This document shows positions 29,823 through 38,546 of a stretch of 41,111 nt of DNA, one piece after another. Origin of the DNA: a virus; the IMG/VR virus record IMGVR_UViG_3300025289_000055, positions 1 through 41,111 of that record, one strand, 5' to 3'. The notes beneath the pieces were generated by a model. That model saw only the letters and a list, made by a program, of their open reading frames with translations, ran no database searches and was not told where the DNA came from. Every line of letters starts with the position of its first letter. The first letter of the stretch is position 1. The position numbers were made by a program, and so were the translations under genes.

Positions 29823-32407
29823 TATCTAATCTCTGCTAATTGCATAGCCTCTGCTATTGCTCTAGCATTGTCTCTGGCGCTGCCGCCATTTTGTACGGCC
29901 ATAATTAGAGAGTCTATTTTGAATATCAATGCCTGATGCTGCTTCTCTCTTTCAGTCATTTCTAGGGATGCCCGCCTATCCTGGGACGATTGCAATGCAC
30001 CCGATAGGGAGTCCGCAATACCCTTATTGCCTACAGTTACGCTTCCATTAATATCTGGTATTACACTACCAAAGGATGATGCTATATTTGAAAGTACGGA
30101 GGATTCCCCCATTACACCCTGCTCCAGTCCTAGTACTAGGTTTTTGCCTATACCGGCAAATACACCGGAGGGAGAATGCTCATCAAATACATCCATTATG
30201 GCATCAATTATTTCTCTGGCTTTTTGTACGATCCAGTTCTTAAAGACGTTCCATCTTTCCTTTACACCGGCCCACAAGCCCCCTACCATATATTTGCCCG
30301 CCTCAAACCATTGATTATAAGTCTTTCTAATAGACTCAATAATTTCCTCTATTTTTGTTTTAAGCTTTCCAATAAACTCCATTATAAGGTCTGTTACCGT
30401 ACCAACAAATAGTGCTATAGCATCCTGTACCCAGGCTAATAGTGATTGTAGTTTTTCTCCAAGGGTTGTACCTGCTAACTCATTCCAAAAGGTTTCTATA
30501 TTTTGTATCAGGCCCAGTATATAAGAAAACACCTTCATTACAAATCCTAGTACTAGTACAGAAAGAGATAGAAGTATGCCTCCTATAAGTAGAAAACCTC
30601 CAGCTATAATAGCTATCATACCTACTACTACACCTGCTATGAAACTAAGAATCTTAATCCAGGTGGATATGTTTTCTTCCGTGAACAGTGTAGAAAGAGC
30701 ATCCTTAAGAAATTCTAGTGCTGGTTTTAGGATAACCCATATCATGGCACCAAACGATACAAATATAAGAAACGCTAGTTTCAGCGCCGTAACAAAAGAA
30801 TCAATGTCTGTCTTATGAGCCTTTATAAATTGCCCTATGGTTAGTATGCCCCTTCCTACCCAGTTTAGAGCATTTCCTACAGCAGTGGCTATACCTACCA
30901 GTTCCGGGGGCATAAAGTCTTCTAGGTCTATAGATGCCAATAATGTTGCCACTCTCTCAATAGGCCCCGTAGGAATAACGGACGCCCCCTCCATAGACCC
31001 TTCTTTTCCAGGTTTTTGTGGGGCAGCGGCCTGTCCAATTAAGCCCCCTAATGTTTGTAGTCCCTCCCCGGCCTTTTTAGCTATGCCCATTCCAACGATG
31101 AGATCATCTATAATAGCCCCTAGCTTTACCCAAGCGTTACCAGTATTCCATTCAGGATTTAGTAGCTTGTTATACCCAAGGCCCTGCTCAAATCCATAAC
31201 TCTTAATCCTATCTAGTATTATCGTAATCTCGTTTAGCGTAAAATCGAAATCGGCTATCCTACCATCCAACCAGGTTTTAATTTGTGCGCCTATTGCTTC
31301 TAATTTTCCACTAGACGCTAGTTCAGTAAGTACCCCAAACCATTTTTCTGCAAATTTACCAATCGAATCCGCCGCCGGGCCGAATAGCTTAGGCATGATT
31401 ACAAAGAAGAAGTCCTTTAGTGTAGACTGGATACCCGTAATAGTAAATGACATACGCTTGGCTGCGCCGCCAAACTGCTCGTCTGCCATAGTTTGAAATG
31501 CTGTAACAAAATCCTCCCATGTAACCTTACCGGAAGCCAGAGCAGCATTAAAGTCTAGGTGCGTCTTCATGGTAACGCCAGTCTGCTTCTCAAGCTGCTT
31601 TAGAACAGCATACAGATCAAATCCAGCCTTACCCAATTCCCAGAAGTCTCTAGCCATGATCTTACCTTGCATTTTAATTTGTGCAAAGTTAAAGGTCATG
31701 CGTTCTAGCATTTCGTTTGTAGCGCCTGTACCAGCAGCTACGTTAAGCATTCCCTCAGTCATCCTCATAGCTTGGTCGGATGTAAACTGAAAGGCAAGAG
31801 CTAATTTATATACAGCATTAGCATTTTCTAATGTGTATGGAGAAAAGATAGCAATTCTAGCAAGCTGGTCCATGGTAGCCTTAGCTTTAGGCTCTACCAC
31901 ATCAAATAATTCGCTTGCTGTTACCCAGGCTCCAGTACCCTGGTGCAGTACTTCTACCCAGCCCTCACCAGAATCCGTAGCACTCTTAAATACATTGGCT
32001 ATTCTCTGTACTTCATCCGGCATTCCGGCAAATACTTTTCTAACTTCCTCTAAGCTCAGGCGTAGTACAGTACCTTCTTTAGTTTGTCTCTGCATAATTA
32101 TTGCAGATTCCATACCAGCATTGATAAAGTTAGCCATTTCTCTGGCCTGTAGGGTTTGAATCTGTATAGCTAACCTCTGCATAACAGCTACAGCATTGAA
32201 GGAGGTACTAATGAATTTTTCAACAGCCTCCTTAGCCATATTGAATGCGCCAACAATGAGTTTACCGATAAGGAAGCCGGTTACAAACTCACTAATACGA
32301 GAAAATGCACCGCCTACACCAGACAAGGCTTGTCCTACCGCTCCTATAGCATGAACAGCAGGATTTGCGTTAGCCTGAATTAGGATTTCTAGTTTTGATT
32401 GCGCCAT
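29822..32407 (-). CDS. tail tape measure protein
   Basis: An 861-residue protein, the longest in the window. The N-terminal 350 residues contain the tape-measure domain: LARIAIFSPYTLENANAVYKLALAF, GMLNVAAGTGATNEMLERM, MARDFWELGKAGFDLYAVL. A hydrophobic region at about residues 540-625 has at least three membrane-type segments, including VVVGMIAIIAGGFLLIGGILL. The C-terminus is helical. Family role: sets tail length and may enter the host membrane at DNA delivery. At roughly 0.15 nm per residue the tail would be about 125-130 nm; this is an estimate from a general rule. It follows the two tail chaperone frames. Confidence 0.92.
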   Translation of the reverse strand: MAQSKLEILIQANANPAVHAIGAVGQALSGVGGAFSRISEFVTGFLIGKLIVGAFNMAKEAVEKFISTSFNAVAVMQRLAIQIQTLQAREMANFINAGMESAIIMQRQTKEGTVLRLSLEEVRKVFAGMPDEVQRIANVFKSATDSGEGWVEVLHQGTGAWVTASELFDVVEPKAKATMDQLARIAIFSPYTLENANAVYKLALAFQFTSDQAMRMTEGMLNVAAGTGATNEMLERMTFNFAQIKMQGKIMARDFWELGKAGFDLYAVLKQLEKQTGVTMKTHLDFNAALASGKVTWEDFVTAFQTMADEQFGGAAKRMSFTITGIQSTLKDFFFVIMPKLFGPAADSIGKFAEKWFGVLTELASSGKLEAIGAQIKTWLDGRIADFDFTLNEITIILDRIKSYGFEQGLGYNKLLNPEWNTGNAWVKLGAIIDDLIVGMGIAKKAGEGLQTLGGLIGQAAAPQKPGKEGSMEGASVIPTGPIERVATLLASIDLEDFMPPELVGIATAVGNALNWVGRGILTIGQFIKAHKTDIDSFVTALKLAFLIFVSFGAMIWVILKPALEFLKDALSTLFTEENISTWIKILSFIAGVVVGMIAIIAGGFLLIGGILLSLSVLVLGFVMKVFSYILGLIQNIETFWNELAGTTLGEKLQSLLAWVQDAIALFVGTVTDLIMEFIGKLKTKIEEIIESIRKTYNQWFEAGKYMVGGLWAGVKERWNVFKNWIVQKAREIIDAIMDVFDEHSPSGVFAGIGKNLVLGLEQGVMGESSVLSNIASSFGSVIPDINGSVTVGNKGIADSLSGALQSSQDRRASLEMTEREKQHQALIFKIDSLIMAVQNGGSARDNARAIAEAMQLAEIR

Positions 32408-32707
32408 CTATCGGCCTTCTACTCCTGATGAACCAGAGCTTGCCTTAGATTGTCCGTCTAGGACTCCAAGGATTTCTGTTATCTCTTTAAATTCTAGTTT
32501 GTCTATCTCTTTAGGTAGTACGGCAAATTTTAGCGCCAGGATTACCCTGAGAGCTTCCCACGGTATGGTTTCCCCGGCGCTAAACTTGCCCGCTATAAAA
32601 ACAGCCTTACTTATCTCCCTTGATTTTGCGAAAAAGCTCCTCCATGACATCGTTGAATGCAGCCTGCATATCAACAAAGTCAGAGAGTCCCATTTCCAGA
32701 ATGGCAT
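32408..32707 (-). CDS. tail assembly chaperone, frameshift extension (gpT-like)
   Basis: This frame overlaps the upstream chaperone gene by about 100 bases and ends directly before the tape measure. From SREISKAVF onward the translation is a plausible folded segment (FSAGETIPWEALRVILALKFAVL), ending in a Ser/Gly tail. The part upstream of the switch (PFWKWDSLTLLICR) looks like out-of-frame sequence. The real product is probably a fusion made by ribosomal frameshifting from the first frame, as in lambda gpGT. The offset needs a +1 or a -2 shift, not the usual -1. An ATG inside the frame has no ribosome site. Confidence 0.65.
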   Translation of the reverse strand: MPFWKWDSLTLLICRLHSTMSWRSFFAKSREISKAVFIAGKFSAGETIPWEALRVILALKFAVLPKEIDKLEFKEITEILGVLDGQSKASSGSSGVEGR

Positions 32708-32864
32708 CGTTTGTTATTTCATGCTTATAGGGCCATGATGTACAACTTCTTGCCATTATATCGACCGTTTTTGCTCCGGCATCCGGGTCATTTTCTTTGA
32801 AGGCGAGAATTTCCGAGTACTTGATCCTATTGAGATCGAAAGTAAACTTTACTTCATCTGCCAT
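32607..32864 (-). CDS. tail assembly chaperone (gpG-like)
   Basis: An 85-residue protein between major tail protein and tape measure, the standard place of the tail assembly chaperone. It is acidic and mostly helical (DAILEMGLSDFVDMQAAFNDVMEELFRKI), with a short beta N-terminus (EVKFTFDLNRIKYSEI). Family role: coats the tape measure during tail assembly and is absent from the virion. The second frame beginning within it supplies the longer frameshifted form. GGAGTG precedes the ATG. Confidence 0.72.
   Translation of the reverse strand: MADEVKFTFDLNRIKYSEILAFKENDPDAGAKTVDIMARSCTSWPYKHEITNDAILEMGLSDFVDMQAAFNDVMEELFRKIKGDK
32624..32636 (-). promoter_or_regulatory. probable frameshift site of tail chaperones
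   Basis: On the minus strand CTT TTT CGC AAA ATC lies 20-30 bases before the first-frame stop. CTTTTTC lets Phe-tRNA re-pair after +1 (TTT to TTC) or -2 (TTT to TTT), and AAAA allows a +1 on Lys-tRNA. All enter the second frame. Confidence 0.5.
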
Positions 32865-32887
32865 TATTTATACACTCCTTATATATT

Positions 32888-33316
32888 CTAGTATGCAGCA
32901 GTTCCACCGAACAGAACAGAACCAGACTTTTGGAAGGAAAGTTTGCAGACTACAACATCCGAATACGGATACTCTAGCCCAACAGACTTAACGATTGCAG
33001 CAAAACCTCTTTTTGGCTTTGTAGTGGCCGTACCACGAGGCGCATAGATAAGCGTCCCGGTCGTGCCCTCTGGTAGCGCAGCCTCAAACTGTGCGGCAGC
33101 GGTCCCACCCTGATCCAAAACTTCCATTTCGGCTGTACCGTCTTTTAACGATACGAGATAGGACTTATCCGCTTCGCTAGAGGCAGTGATATCAACGAGA
33201 TCGGATTCCCGATCTACAGTTAACGAACGCTGATCCCCAGACAAAACAATCGTTCCAGCAGCACAAATAAACTCTGCATACAGGTCTTTACCTGTATAGC
33301 GATTGGCTATTGACAT
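32888..33316 (-). CDS. major tail protein
   Basis: A 142-residue beta-rich protein in the position of the tail-tube protein, just upstream of the chaperones. YTGKDLYAEFICAAGTIVLSGDQRSLTVDRESDLVDITASS is typical of siphophage tube subunits with an early KDL/GxD strand, and KRGFAAIVKSVGLEYPYSDVVVCKLSFQKSG gives the final strands. Codons are richer in gcc and ggt than the tape measure gene, in line with high expression. It has no extra Ig-like domain. The N-terminal MSIANRYTGKDLYAEF fits a direct ATG start. Confidence 0.78.
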   Translation of the reverse strand: MSIANRYTGKDLYAEFICAAGTIVLSGDQRSLTVDRESDLVDITASSEADKSYLVSLKDGTAEMEVLDQGGTAAAQFEAALPEGTTGTLIYAPRGTATTKPKRGFAAIVKSVGLEYPYSDVVVCKLSFQKSGSVLFGGTAAY

Positions 33317-33342
33317 TGATAATTACTCCAGTATAATTTCTT

Positions 33343-33762
33343 TTATTGATTTTGAGCCGCTTTCACTGCATATAAGGCTCCGATATGAAAGGCTATCTTA
33401 CCGCCTCCCTGGTCCTCTATGAAATGAAGTCCCATGCTTCTAAAACAAGCATAGTCACTATAGCCATCAGTATTGACTCCTATACTTTGGCGATCTAGGG
33501 CATTACTTGCCATAAAATCTATGTTTTCTGCCGCCTGTAGATCGTTAGCTATAGCTTTTACCATATAGACAGCCTCTACATTTACTTTCGGGTTATCTGC
33601 TATGTGGCCCCCGCCCATCTTCTGAAAAACTAAGACAGGTAGTGTAACCCCTTGAGGTAGTATCGAATTGTAAATGCGAAAAGATGCTGTACCACCTACC
33701 AAGGCCGTAAGTGCTGTACTAGCTGTAAGAGTATTGTAGAGTGCTTTTTCTATGAAACGCAT
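33343..33762 (-). CDS. tail completion/terminator protein (DUF3168-like)
   Basis: A 139-residue protein. The N-terminal FIEKALYNTLTASTALTALVGGTASFRIYNSILPQGVTLPVLVFQKMGGG is the hallmark of the DUF3168/tail-terminator group: a helix, an Ala/Leu-rich 'tal..lvg' turn, then an 'ip.ga..P.ivf' strand. Role: caps the tail tube and joins it to the head. Order (connector, HK97 gp10-like, this gene, major tail protein) is the classic one. Confidence 0.72.
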   Translation of the reverse strand: MRFIEKALYNTLTASTALTALVGGTASFRIYNSILPQGVTLPVLVFQKMGGGHIADNPKVNVEAVYMVKAIANDLQAAENIDFMASNALDRQSIGVNTDGYSDYACFRSMGLHFIEDQGGGKIAFHIGALYAVKAAQNQ

Positions 33763-33768
33763 TTTTCC

Positions 33769-34233
33769 TTATCCAAACTTATAGTGCTTTACTATAGGAC
33801 GTCTAGATGCATACTGTGCTTCCAAGTCGGCCTTTATTGGTATATCTGATACACTACCAACAGATTCTACAGCAGGAATAAAAAAGGGCTGAGCACTATT
33901 ATTAACCGTACCAAATTCCTGGTGTATCGCATAGAATACTACAGAATATACCCAGGCCGAGTATTTATCTGGGGCCGTCTTTATATCTGCTTCTATAGTA
34001 CTGTTCTGCCTATATCTTTCTGCATCCGCTACAGTCTCATAATATGTATCTAATATTTTACTAGAAACAGCAATGGAATTATATAATGCCCCCGTTTCAA
34101 TAGGTGCATTATCTTCCGCCTCACTAGCTATGTCTACGGCTATCTCTGTAACTCCCCTGGATAGCCCATGTCTATGTATGGATTCAGCCAGTGGGGTAAG
34201 CAAATCTTCTATTATAAACTCTACAGCGATCAT
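33769..34233 (-). CDS. HK97 gp10-like head-tail connector
   Basis: A 154-residue protein. EAEDNAPIETGALYNSIAVSS is the typical motif of HK97 gp10-like proteins (A-x-x-PVxTGxLxxS). VVFYAIHQEFGTVNNSAQPFFIPAVE matches the conserved '.yA.y.EfGt....pfl.pA' end. Role: connects the completed head to the tail. It overlaps the preceding gene by one base and is followed by the tail terminator gene. Confidence 0.82.
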   Translation of the reverse strand: MIAVEFIIEDLLTPLAESIHRHGLSRGVTEIAVDIASEAEDNAPIETGALYNSIAVSSKILDTYYETVADAERYRQNSTIEADIKTAPDKYSAWVYSVVFYAIHQEFGTVNNSAQPFFIPAVESVGSVSDIPIKADLEAQYASRRPIVKHYKFG

Positions 34234-34634
34234 TATGTACTTATTACCTCTAGGACGGCCCTAGTGGACCCTTTCCAAGATTTAGCTCCATCAACAAAAC
34301 GTACTTCATAGGTTGTACTTCCTATAATGACGTGATCCGTAGATGCAATAGTTTGATCGTGCTTTAGTGTCAGCATCCACATATTTTCGGTTATCAAATA
34401 GTTTCTCATGGCACTGATAGCCTCATGTCCCATTAGGCCGACATTAGCTACAGGGTCCAGCCTACAAGAAATGGCGGTACCTCTATTAGTATAACTACGT
34501 GCCGGATATCCTATGGTATCGGATGTTTCCGTTACGTATTGAATAGTGCAGGTATCAGGAAGTAGCTGATTTATGTCACTTCGTATATCTGCAAGCTCTG
34601 TAGCAGTTAAGGCTATGTCGCTAGTGCTTCCCAT
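34233..34634 (-). CDS. head closure / stopper protein
   Basis: A 133-residue protein. The region LPDTCTIQYVTETSDTIGYPARSYTNRGTAISCRLDPV is a typical beta-barrel start of head-closure proteins (DxxxIxR-like strand). It is followed by TLKHDQTIASTDHVIIGSTTYEVRFVDGAKSW, the usual 'i...D.i.i.g..y.V..v' pattern. Role: seals the connector after DNA packaging. It lies between the adaptor and the gp10-like gene and shares bases with both. Confidence 0.72.
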   Translation of the reverse strand: MGSTSDIALTATELADIRSDINQLLPDTCTIQYVTETSDTIGYPARSYTNRGTAISCRLDPVANVGLMGHEAISAMRNYLITENMWMLTLKHDQTIASTDHVIIGSTTYEVRFVDGAKSWKGSTRAVLEVIST

Positions 34635-35296
34635 TAGGGTATCCGATCATACTTTATACGCTGAGGAGGCCAATCCTGAGTATCTATATCATCCCGTACC
34701 ATAGGAGACATAAAAATTTCTGGTGCCAATCCAGCCATTTGTTTTAGGACCTTGATTTGTTCTCTAACTGCCGCAGACTTCTGAGAGCGCCATACTCTCA
34801 TATTATCTGTTTGAAAGTCGGGCTGTCTAGCAAGCTCAGTAGACCAAGAAACCAAAATATCCATAGCTGCTTTGTAGGGATTATGCATCCATCCAGTGAA
34901 GAACCTAGCACTTCCTCTTTGGTCAGATGTAAATGCAATAAACCCATCTTCCGGGGTTAGAGTATAATTAGCTGTACCAATTATTGAGCCTTGGGAGTCT
35001 GATAGATTGCAGTTAGTGTTATTGCCGCCGCCTGCCGTATCCTCTAGCCATTTATATCCAACATAAGCATGCTGGAAGATAACAGTACTTCCAGAGGTAG
35101 AATATTCTTCTTCGTAGTCTACGGGATAGCGTGCAAGTCTAACTCGCCTAGAATCTAGTACTCGTTGTATCTGCTCGTCTGTAAAGTATGTTACGGTAGC
35201 CGCGGCCTGATTAACGATTGAATATTCGCTAGTCCCCGCTCCGGTCAGTCGTCTCACTTCCGCTACTAGGTAATCTATCCCCGCCCGTGTGGTCAT
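34634..35296 (-). CDS. head-tail adaptor protein
   Basis: A 220-residue protein. It begins with a helical segment (AGIDYLVAEVRRLTGAG) and FTDEQIQRVLDSRRVRL, a pattern of adaptor proteins in actinobacterial and related siphophages. FTSDQRGSARFFTGWMHNPYKAAMDILVSWS is conserved-looking in the middle. It binds the portal ring in known structures of the family. Its 5' end overlaps the 3' end of the glycosyltransferase gene by 68 bases. GAGGA lies a little far from the ATG. Confidence 0.65.
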   Translation of the reverse strand: MTTRAGIDYLVAEVRRLTGAGTSEYSIVNQAAATVTYFTDEQIQRVLDSRRVRLARYPVDYEEEYSTSGSTVIFQHAYVGYKWLEDTAGGGNNTNCNLSDSQGSIIGTANYTLTPEDGFIAFTSDQRGSARFFTGWMHNPYKAAMDILVSWSTELARQPDFQTDNMRVWRSQKSAAVREQIKVLKQMAGLAPEIFMSPMVRDDIDTQDWPPQRIKYDRIP

Positions 35297-36434
35297 TATT
35301 TAAATCTGTCCTCTGTTTTACCAATTCCAAACACTTCTTTAAAGCAGGCTCCATATAAGTGTCATAGACGTGGTCTAACTCATAATTTTTAGCGCCGTTC
35401 TTGGCGTTGAATTCATACTCAAGCCTATCTCCGGCGAAGATATTTTCAAATGCTTCCTCAATCTCATCAGAATGAGGGACCATTTGGTACTGCTCCTGAT
35501 CTGTCAAGAATAGAGTACCATTGACTACCTGACCAGAAAAACAAAGCTCCGGCATAGATGTAACATTAGTTACTACGACCGGAGTGCCACATGCTTGTGC
35601 CTCTACTATTGGTATTCCGAACCCCTCCCCCCTACTTGGGTTTGAAAGTACATCCATCATACAGTAGGCGTTCCGCATATAAGTTTCTGGAAGTCCCACT
35701 ATATATTTATAGGGGTCAACAAACCTTACACATTCATCCGGCACATCATTAAGTTTAAGAACATGGATAAGGTTTACTCCATCTGGAGTGTCGGCTGCCG
35801 CATGAAAATATAGTATAGCTTCTGGGTGCCTCTTATAAAACCTAGAAAATGCTTCTATTGTACTGCTAAAACTTTTTCTAGCCGGGCTTCCCTTATTAGC
35901 GCCTACTACACCGACAACAAATCTTCCTTCCATGCCCATAGACTTTTTTGCATCTAATCTATTACAAGCCTCAAAGTACACAGGATTTACTGCATGAGGC
36001 ACATATAGAGGATCAAAACCCGCCTCTTTAAGTGCAGTTTCTCCCGCCCTACTCATAGCTATGGGAATAGCTTTTCCGTCTCGTAGGGATTTTGCTACAT
36101 GCTCAGGAACCTTCACATGATCTATTGGTACCCAAGCGGCCCAAGGTATGTTTTTCCATTTATCTGGATTTAGTACCCAGGCATCTATTAATGATACTAC
36201 TAGCTCGCTTTCCGTAAAGAGTGCATGAGCTTCGATAATATCGTTTCCCCATGGATCATAAGCACCTGGAAGCAGGTTAATGCCTGACAGGTTCAAAGTG
36301 ATTCCATGAAGTCCGTAGAAACATGAGATTGTAACCTCATGCCCCCGCTCTACGAGTTTGTCCACAAAGATTTTTGTTTGCCCTCCGTATCCTGTTGGGG
36401 CGAAGGGGGCATTCGAGTGCCACAAAATCTTCAT
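35229..36434 (-). CDS. GT4-type glycosyltransferase in head operon
   Basis: A 401-residue GT-B enzyme. The N-terminal ILWHSNAPFAPTGYGGQT binds near the acceptor and contains the usual Gly loop. The C-terminal donor site reads PSRGEGFGIPIVEAQACGTPVVVTN, with the E-x7-E motif. The Lys of GANKGSPARKSF is in the usual nucleotide-binding area. It lies between the decoration protein and head-tail adaptor genes, so it is expressed with virion genes and is a good candidate to glycosylate a capsid or tail protein. The C-terminal ~20 residues (NNDHTGGDRLPSSGSETTDRSGD) come from sequence shared with the adaptor gene, suggesting a late insertion into the operon. Confidence 0.85.
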   Translation of the reverse strand: MKILWHSNAPFAPTGYGGQTKIFVDKLVERGHEVTISCFYGLHGITLNLSGINLLPGAYDPWGNDIIEAHALFTESELVVSLIDAWVLNPDKWKNIPWAAWVPIDHVKVPEHVAKSLRDGKAIPIAMSRAGETALKEAGFDPLYVPHAVNPVYFEACNRLDAKKSMGMEGRFVVGVVGANKGSPARKSFSSTIEAFSRFYKRHPEAILYFHAAADTPDGVNLIHVLKLNDVPDECVRFVDPYKYIVGLPETYMRNAYCMMDVLSNPSRGEGFGIPIVEAQACGTPVVVTNVTSMPELCFSGQVVNGTLFLTDQEQYQMVPHSDEIEEAFENIFAGDRLEYEFNAKNGAKNYELDHVYDTYMEPALKKCLELVKQRTDLNNDHTGGDRLPSSGSETTDRSGD

Positions 36435-36455
36435 CTAACCTCCCTAGCTTCTTAG

Positions 36456-36482
36456 GAGGGGAGAGGTAGTCCCCCTCCCCTC
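36456..36482 (-). terminator. GC-rich stem-loop between head genes
   Basis: GAGGGGAG (36456-36463) and CTCCCCTC (36475-36482) form an 8-bp perfect stem with an 11-base loop. It lies between the stop of the decoration-type gene and the start of the GT4 gene. No T-run follows on the minus strand. It may limit read-through from the abundant capsid message or stabilise its 3' end. Confidence 0.5.
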
Positions 36483-36514
36483 GATAAGTGCTATTATATT
36501 AGATTGTGTTCGGT

Positions 36515-36919
36515 TTAGTTACGGGCAGCGCCGAGGCCGTCAGTATACTCAACAGTAACGGTAAGATAACCAGGGGCTACCGTACCGGTTTCGGCATAGT
36601 CTAATACGAGAACCTGAGCCGCTGTAAGCCGACCTGAGCCAGCAGTGACAGCACCAGATTGAATCGTATTCGCTACCCATCCAGCAGTGCCGCCGATTGA
36701 CGACATGATGGACGTTTGGGCCGTGCCTGCCGTTCCACCGTTTTCCAGTGACAGATCGACATAGTTAACCGTAGAGCCGGAAAGCGTGCTAGTAAGAGCC
36801 GCGCTTAGCTTTTCTACCGTAATGCTATGATCGGAGGGTGCCACAAGAATGGGGATACGAGCATCCGCGGTCGGGTCGCTGATAACTACCGAGACAACTT
36901 TTCGAGAACCATTAAACAT
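36515..36919 (-). CDS. capsid decoration / head fibre-type protein
   Basis: A 134-residue protein directly after the major capsid gene, where decoration and fibre proteins are encoded. NYVDLSLENGGTAGTAQTSIMSSIGGTAGW is a pattern I associate with such phage structural proteins. The ending is GRLTAAQVLVLDYAETGTVAPGYLTVTVEYTDG, a beta-strand pair. It uses GC-rich codons like the capsid gene, in keeping with high expression. It may be a target of the adjacent glycosyltransferase. No enzyme motif is seen. Confidence 0.65.
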   Translation of the reverse strand: MFNGSRKVVSVVISDPTADARIPILVAPSDHSITVEKLSAALTSTLSGSTVNYVDLSLENGGTAGTAQTSIMSSIGGTAGWVANTIQSGAVTAGSGRLTAAQVLVLDYAETGTVAPGYLTVTVEYTDGLGAARN

Positions 36920-36933
36920 TTAAATTGTCTCCT

Positions 36934-37782
36934 TTACGCCGGTGCCGTAGCATCATGCGTGATTTTTACGCCGAAGGCATTGCGTCGAATACCAACTGCA
37001 TATCCGGCACTCATGTTGAGTTCCCAGGCGCGCAAGGAAGCGTCCCGCTCTGGTTCGAGTAGAGGAGCCTTGCGACTATCGAAGGCGATGGACTGAGGGT
37101 TAAAGAGCGCCCCAACAGCGTCATCACTGGCATCGACAGATATATTTGCACTTGTAAACCAAGCCGTAGCACCGAGCCAGCGCCCAACGAAAAACGAGCG
37201 CAGGGCCTCATTGGCTATATCGCCTTGCCAAGCAAGGTTCGATGCCGGAGTGCCGAGCAGGTCCCAAATGTCGTGCCATCCGTAGGGATGTAGAACAACG
37301 TACAGAGGATTTGGAGCAAGGGCGTTCCGCAAAAGCGAAATGCCTGCCGCAACCTTATCAATGGTCAATGCAGTGTTAGCAGTGCCTACACCAGTCGTGA
37401 AACTGGAGAAGGTACCAACTAGGTCCACATCAATCTTGGTAGCGATTGCGTTTCCAAGTTCGAGCGATGCGTCACGCCGAGCATCCTCAGGATCGGTTTC
37501 AATCCTGCGATCCGTTAGGACTACCTGAGCCATAACTTCACTCGGAGTAAGCGTTGCAGCGGTGGACTTCGAGAACGTTGTGGGGTTCGCGTAGTCTTCG
37601 GCTTCTGCTACTGCTTCTGCCGCTACCTGTGCATACTCTGGAATAACCCTATTCATCCAACCACGGGCTGAATAGTTTGTGACCAGTGCGGTCATCAGGT
37701 TATTCTCACGCGCTACGAACATGGAATCCTCGAAGATGGTATTAAACAGACTGTTGAGGTCTGCTTGAGTAGAATAAGCCAT
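36934..37782 (-). CDS. major capsid protein, HK97 fold
   Basis: A 282-residue protein. Features of HK97-fold capsids: a helical N-terminal arm (QADLNSLFNTIFEDSMFVARENNLM), a spine region with EVMAQVVLTDRRIETDPEDARRDASLELGNAIATKID, and an A-domain (PNPLYVVLHPYGWHDIWDLL). The end, RAWELNMSAGYAVGIRRNAFGVKI, is the usual last strand. Codons are distinctly GC-rich (gcg, cgc, gtc) against an AT-rich phage background, a sign of selection for high expression. The scaffold gene precedes it, and there is no protease gene in view. A start with GGAGTC-type ribosome site is present. Confidence 0.86.
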   Translation of the reverse strand: MAYSTQADLNSLFNTIFEDSMFVARENNLMTALVTNYSARGWMNRVIPEYAQVAAEAVAEAEDYANPTTFSKSTAATLTPSEVMAQVVLTDRRIETDPEDARRDASLELGNAIATKIDVDLVGTFSSFTTGVGTANTALTIDKVAAGISLLRNALAPNPLYVVLHPYGWHDIWDLLGTPASNLAWQGDIANEALRSFFVGRWLGATAWFTSANISVDASDDAVGALFNPQSIAFDSRKAPLLEPERDASLRAWELNMSAGYAVGIRRNAFGVKITHDATAPA

Positions 37783-37803
37783 TAAAAAGACTCCTGTTTA
37801 TAA

Positions 37804-38517
37804 TTACGAGTTTTCTTCTTTTATAATTCTTTGAACGCCTCGGCCTTTCCAGAATTCGTTACCCTGTTGGCCGAAATATTCACTTCTGCGTTCTTGTTCC
37901 GTCTTACCCTCCGAACCTTTTGGATCGTTGGGATTAGCAGGGCTAGTCGAAGAAACTGCCTTACGTTTTAGAAACGGATATTGCTCAGCAAGAGAAGCAA
38001 GGGCTGCTTCCACACCTTCAACGGTGCCGTCATCGCTGACGATAACTCCAGAGCGATCTAGAAGCCGAAAGGCTACTTCCGCATCTTGGAATCTACCGGC
38101 CGCCAAAGCCACTACCGAGGACTTTAGAAGCGCCTCTTTCGCTTTAACAGTTAGCTCTTTATTCCCTTGTTCTAGGGAGCTTGCTAAACTTCTGGCATCT
38201 TCCAATTCGGAATTCAGCCGTTCAAGCTCCGTCATTTTTTCTTGTGCGCTTGTTTTCTGTGCTTCTACAGCGGCTACCAATTCTTCGACCGTTTTTACAC
38301 CGGCCTTGCCCAAAACCTCGGCATATGCTTTCTTAGTAGCTGCGTCCCGCGCCTCTTGCCTTATTTTACCAGCCAGCTTATTAAAGTCATCTTGGCTGAT
38401 CGTTTTATCGCCCGCTAACCCTTCCGGCGTCGAAGTAAGTTCGTCCTCAAGTTCCTTATCAGTCTCAACAGGGTCGGAGTTTATACCCTCATCCGGGGAG
38501 GTAGCCTGTTTAGCCAT
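37804..38517 (-). CDS. capsid scaffolding protein
   Basis: A 237-residue protein, strongly charged, predicted largely helical. The central coiled coil spans about residues 75-130 (AQEKMTELERLNSELEDARSLASSLEQGNKEL). The N-terminal ~40 residues are acidic and disordered (SPDEGINSDPVETDKELEDEL). The C-terminus is basic, ending with RGVQRIIKEEN, likely to bind the capsid. Family role: guides procapsid assembly and is then lost or cut. AAGGAGA precedes the ATG. A TTGACA promoter with a palindrome lies just upstream. Confidence 0.82.
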   Translation of the reverse strand: MAKQATSPDEGINSDPVETDKELEDELTSTPEGLAGDKTISQDDFNKLAGKIRQEARDAATKKAYAEVLGKAGVKTVEELVAAVEAQKTSAQEKMTELERLNSELEDARSLASSLEQGNKELTVKAKEALLKSSVVALAAGRFQDAEVAFRLLDRSGVIVSDDGTVEGVEAALASLAEQYPFLKRKAVSSTSPANPNDPKGSEGKTEQERRSEYFGQQGNEFWKGRGVQRIIKEENS

Positions 38518-38546
38518 GAAAATCTCCTTGTTAGGTTTATATCATT

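Noticed and set aside
36493-36498. TATAAT on the minus strand before the GT4 gene
   Set aside because: No -35 element at 16-18 bases and no TGn extension; position alone is not enough.
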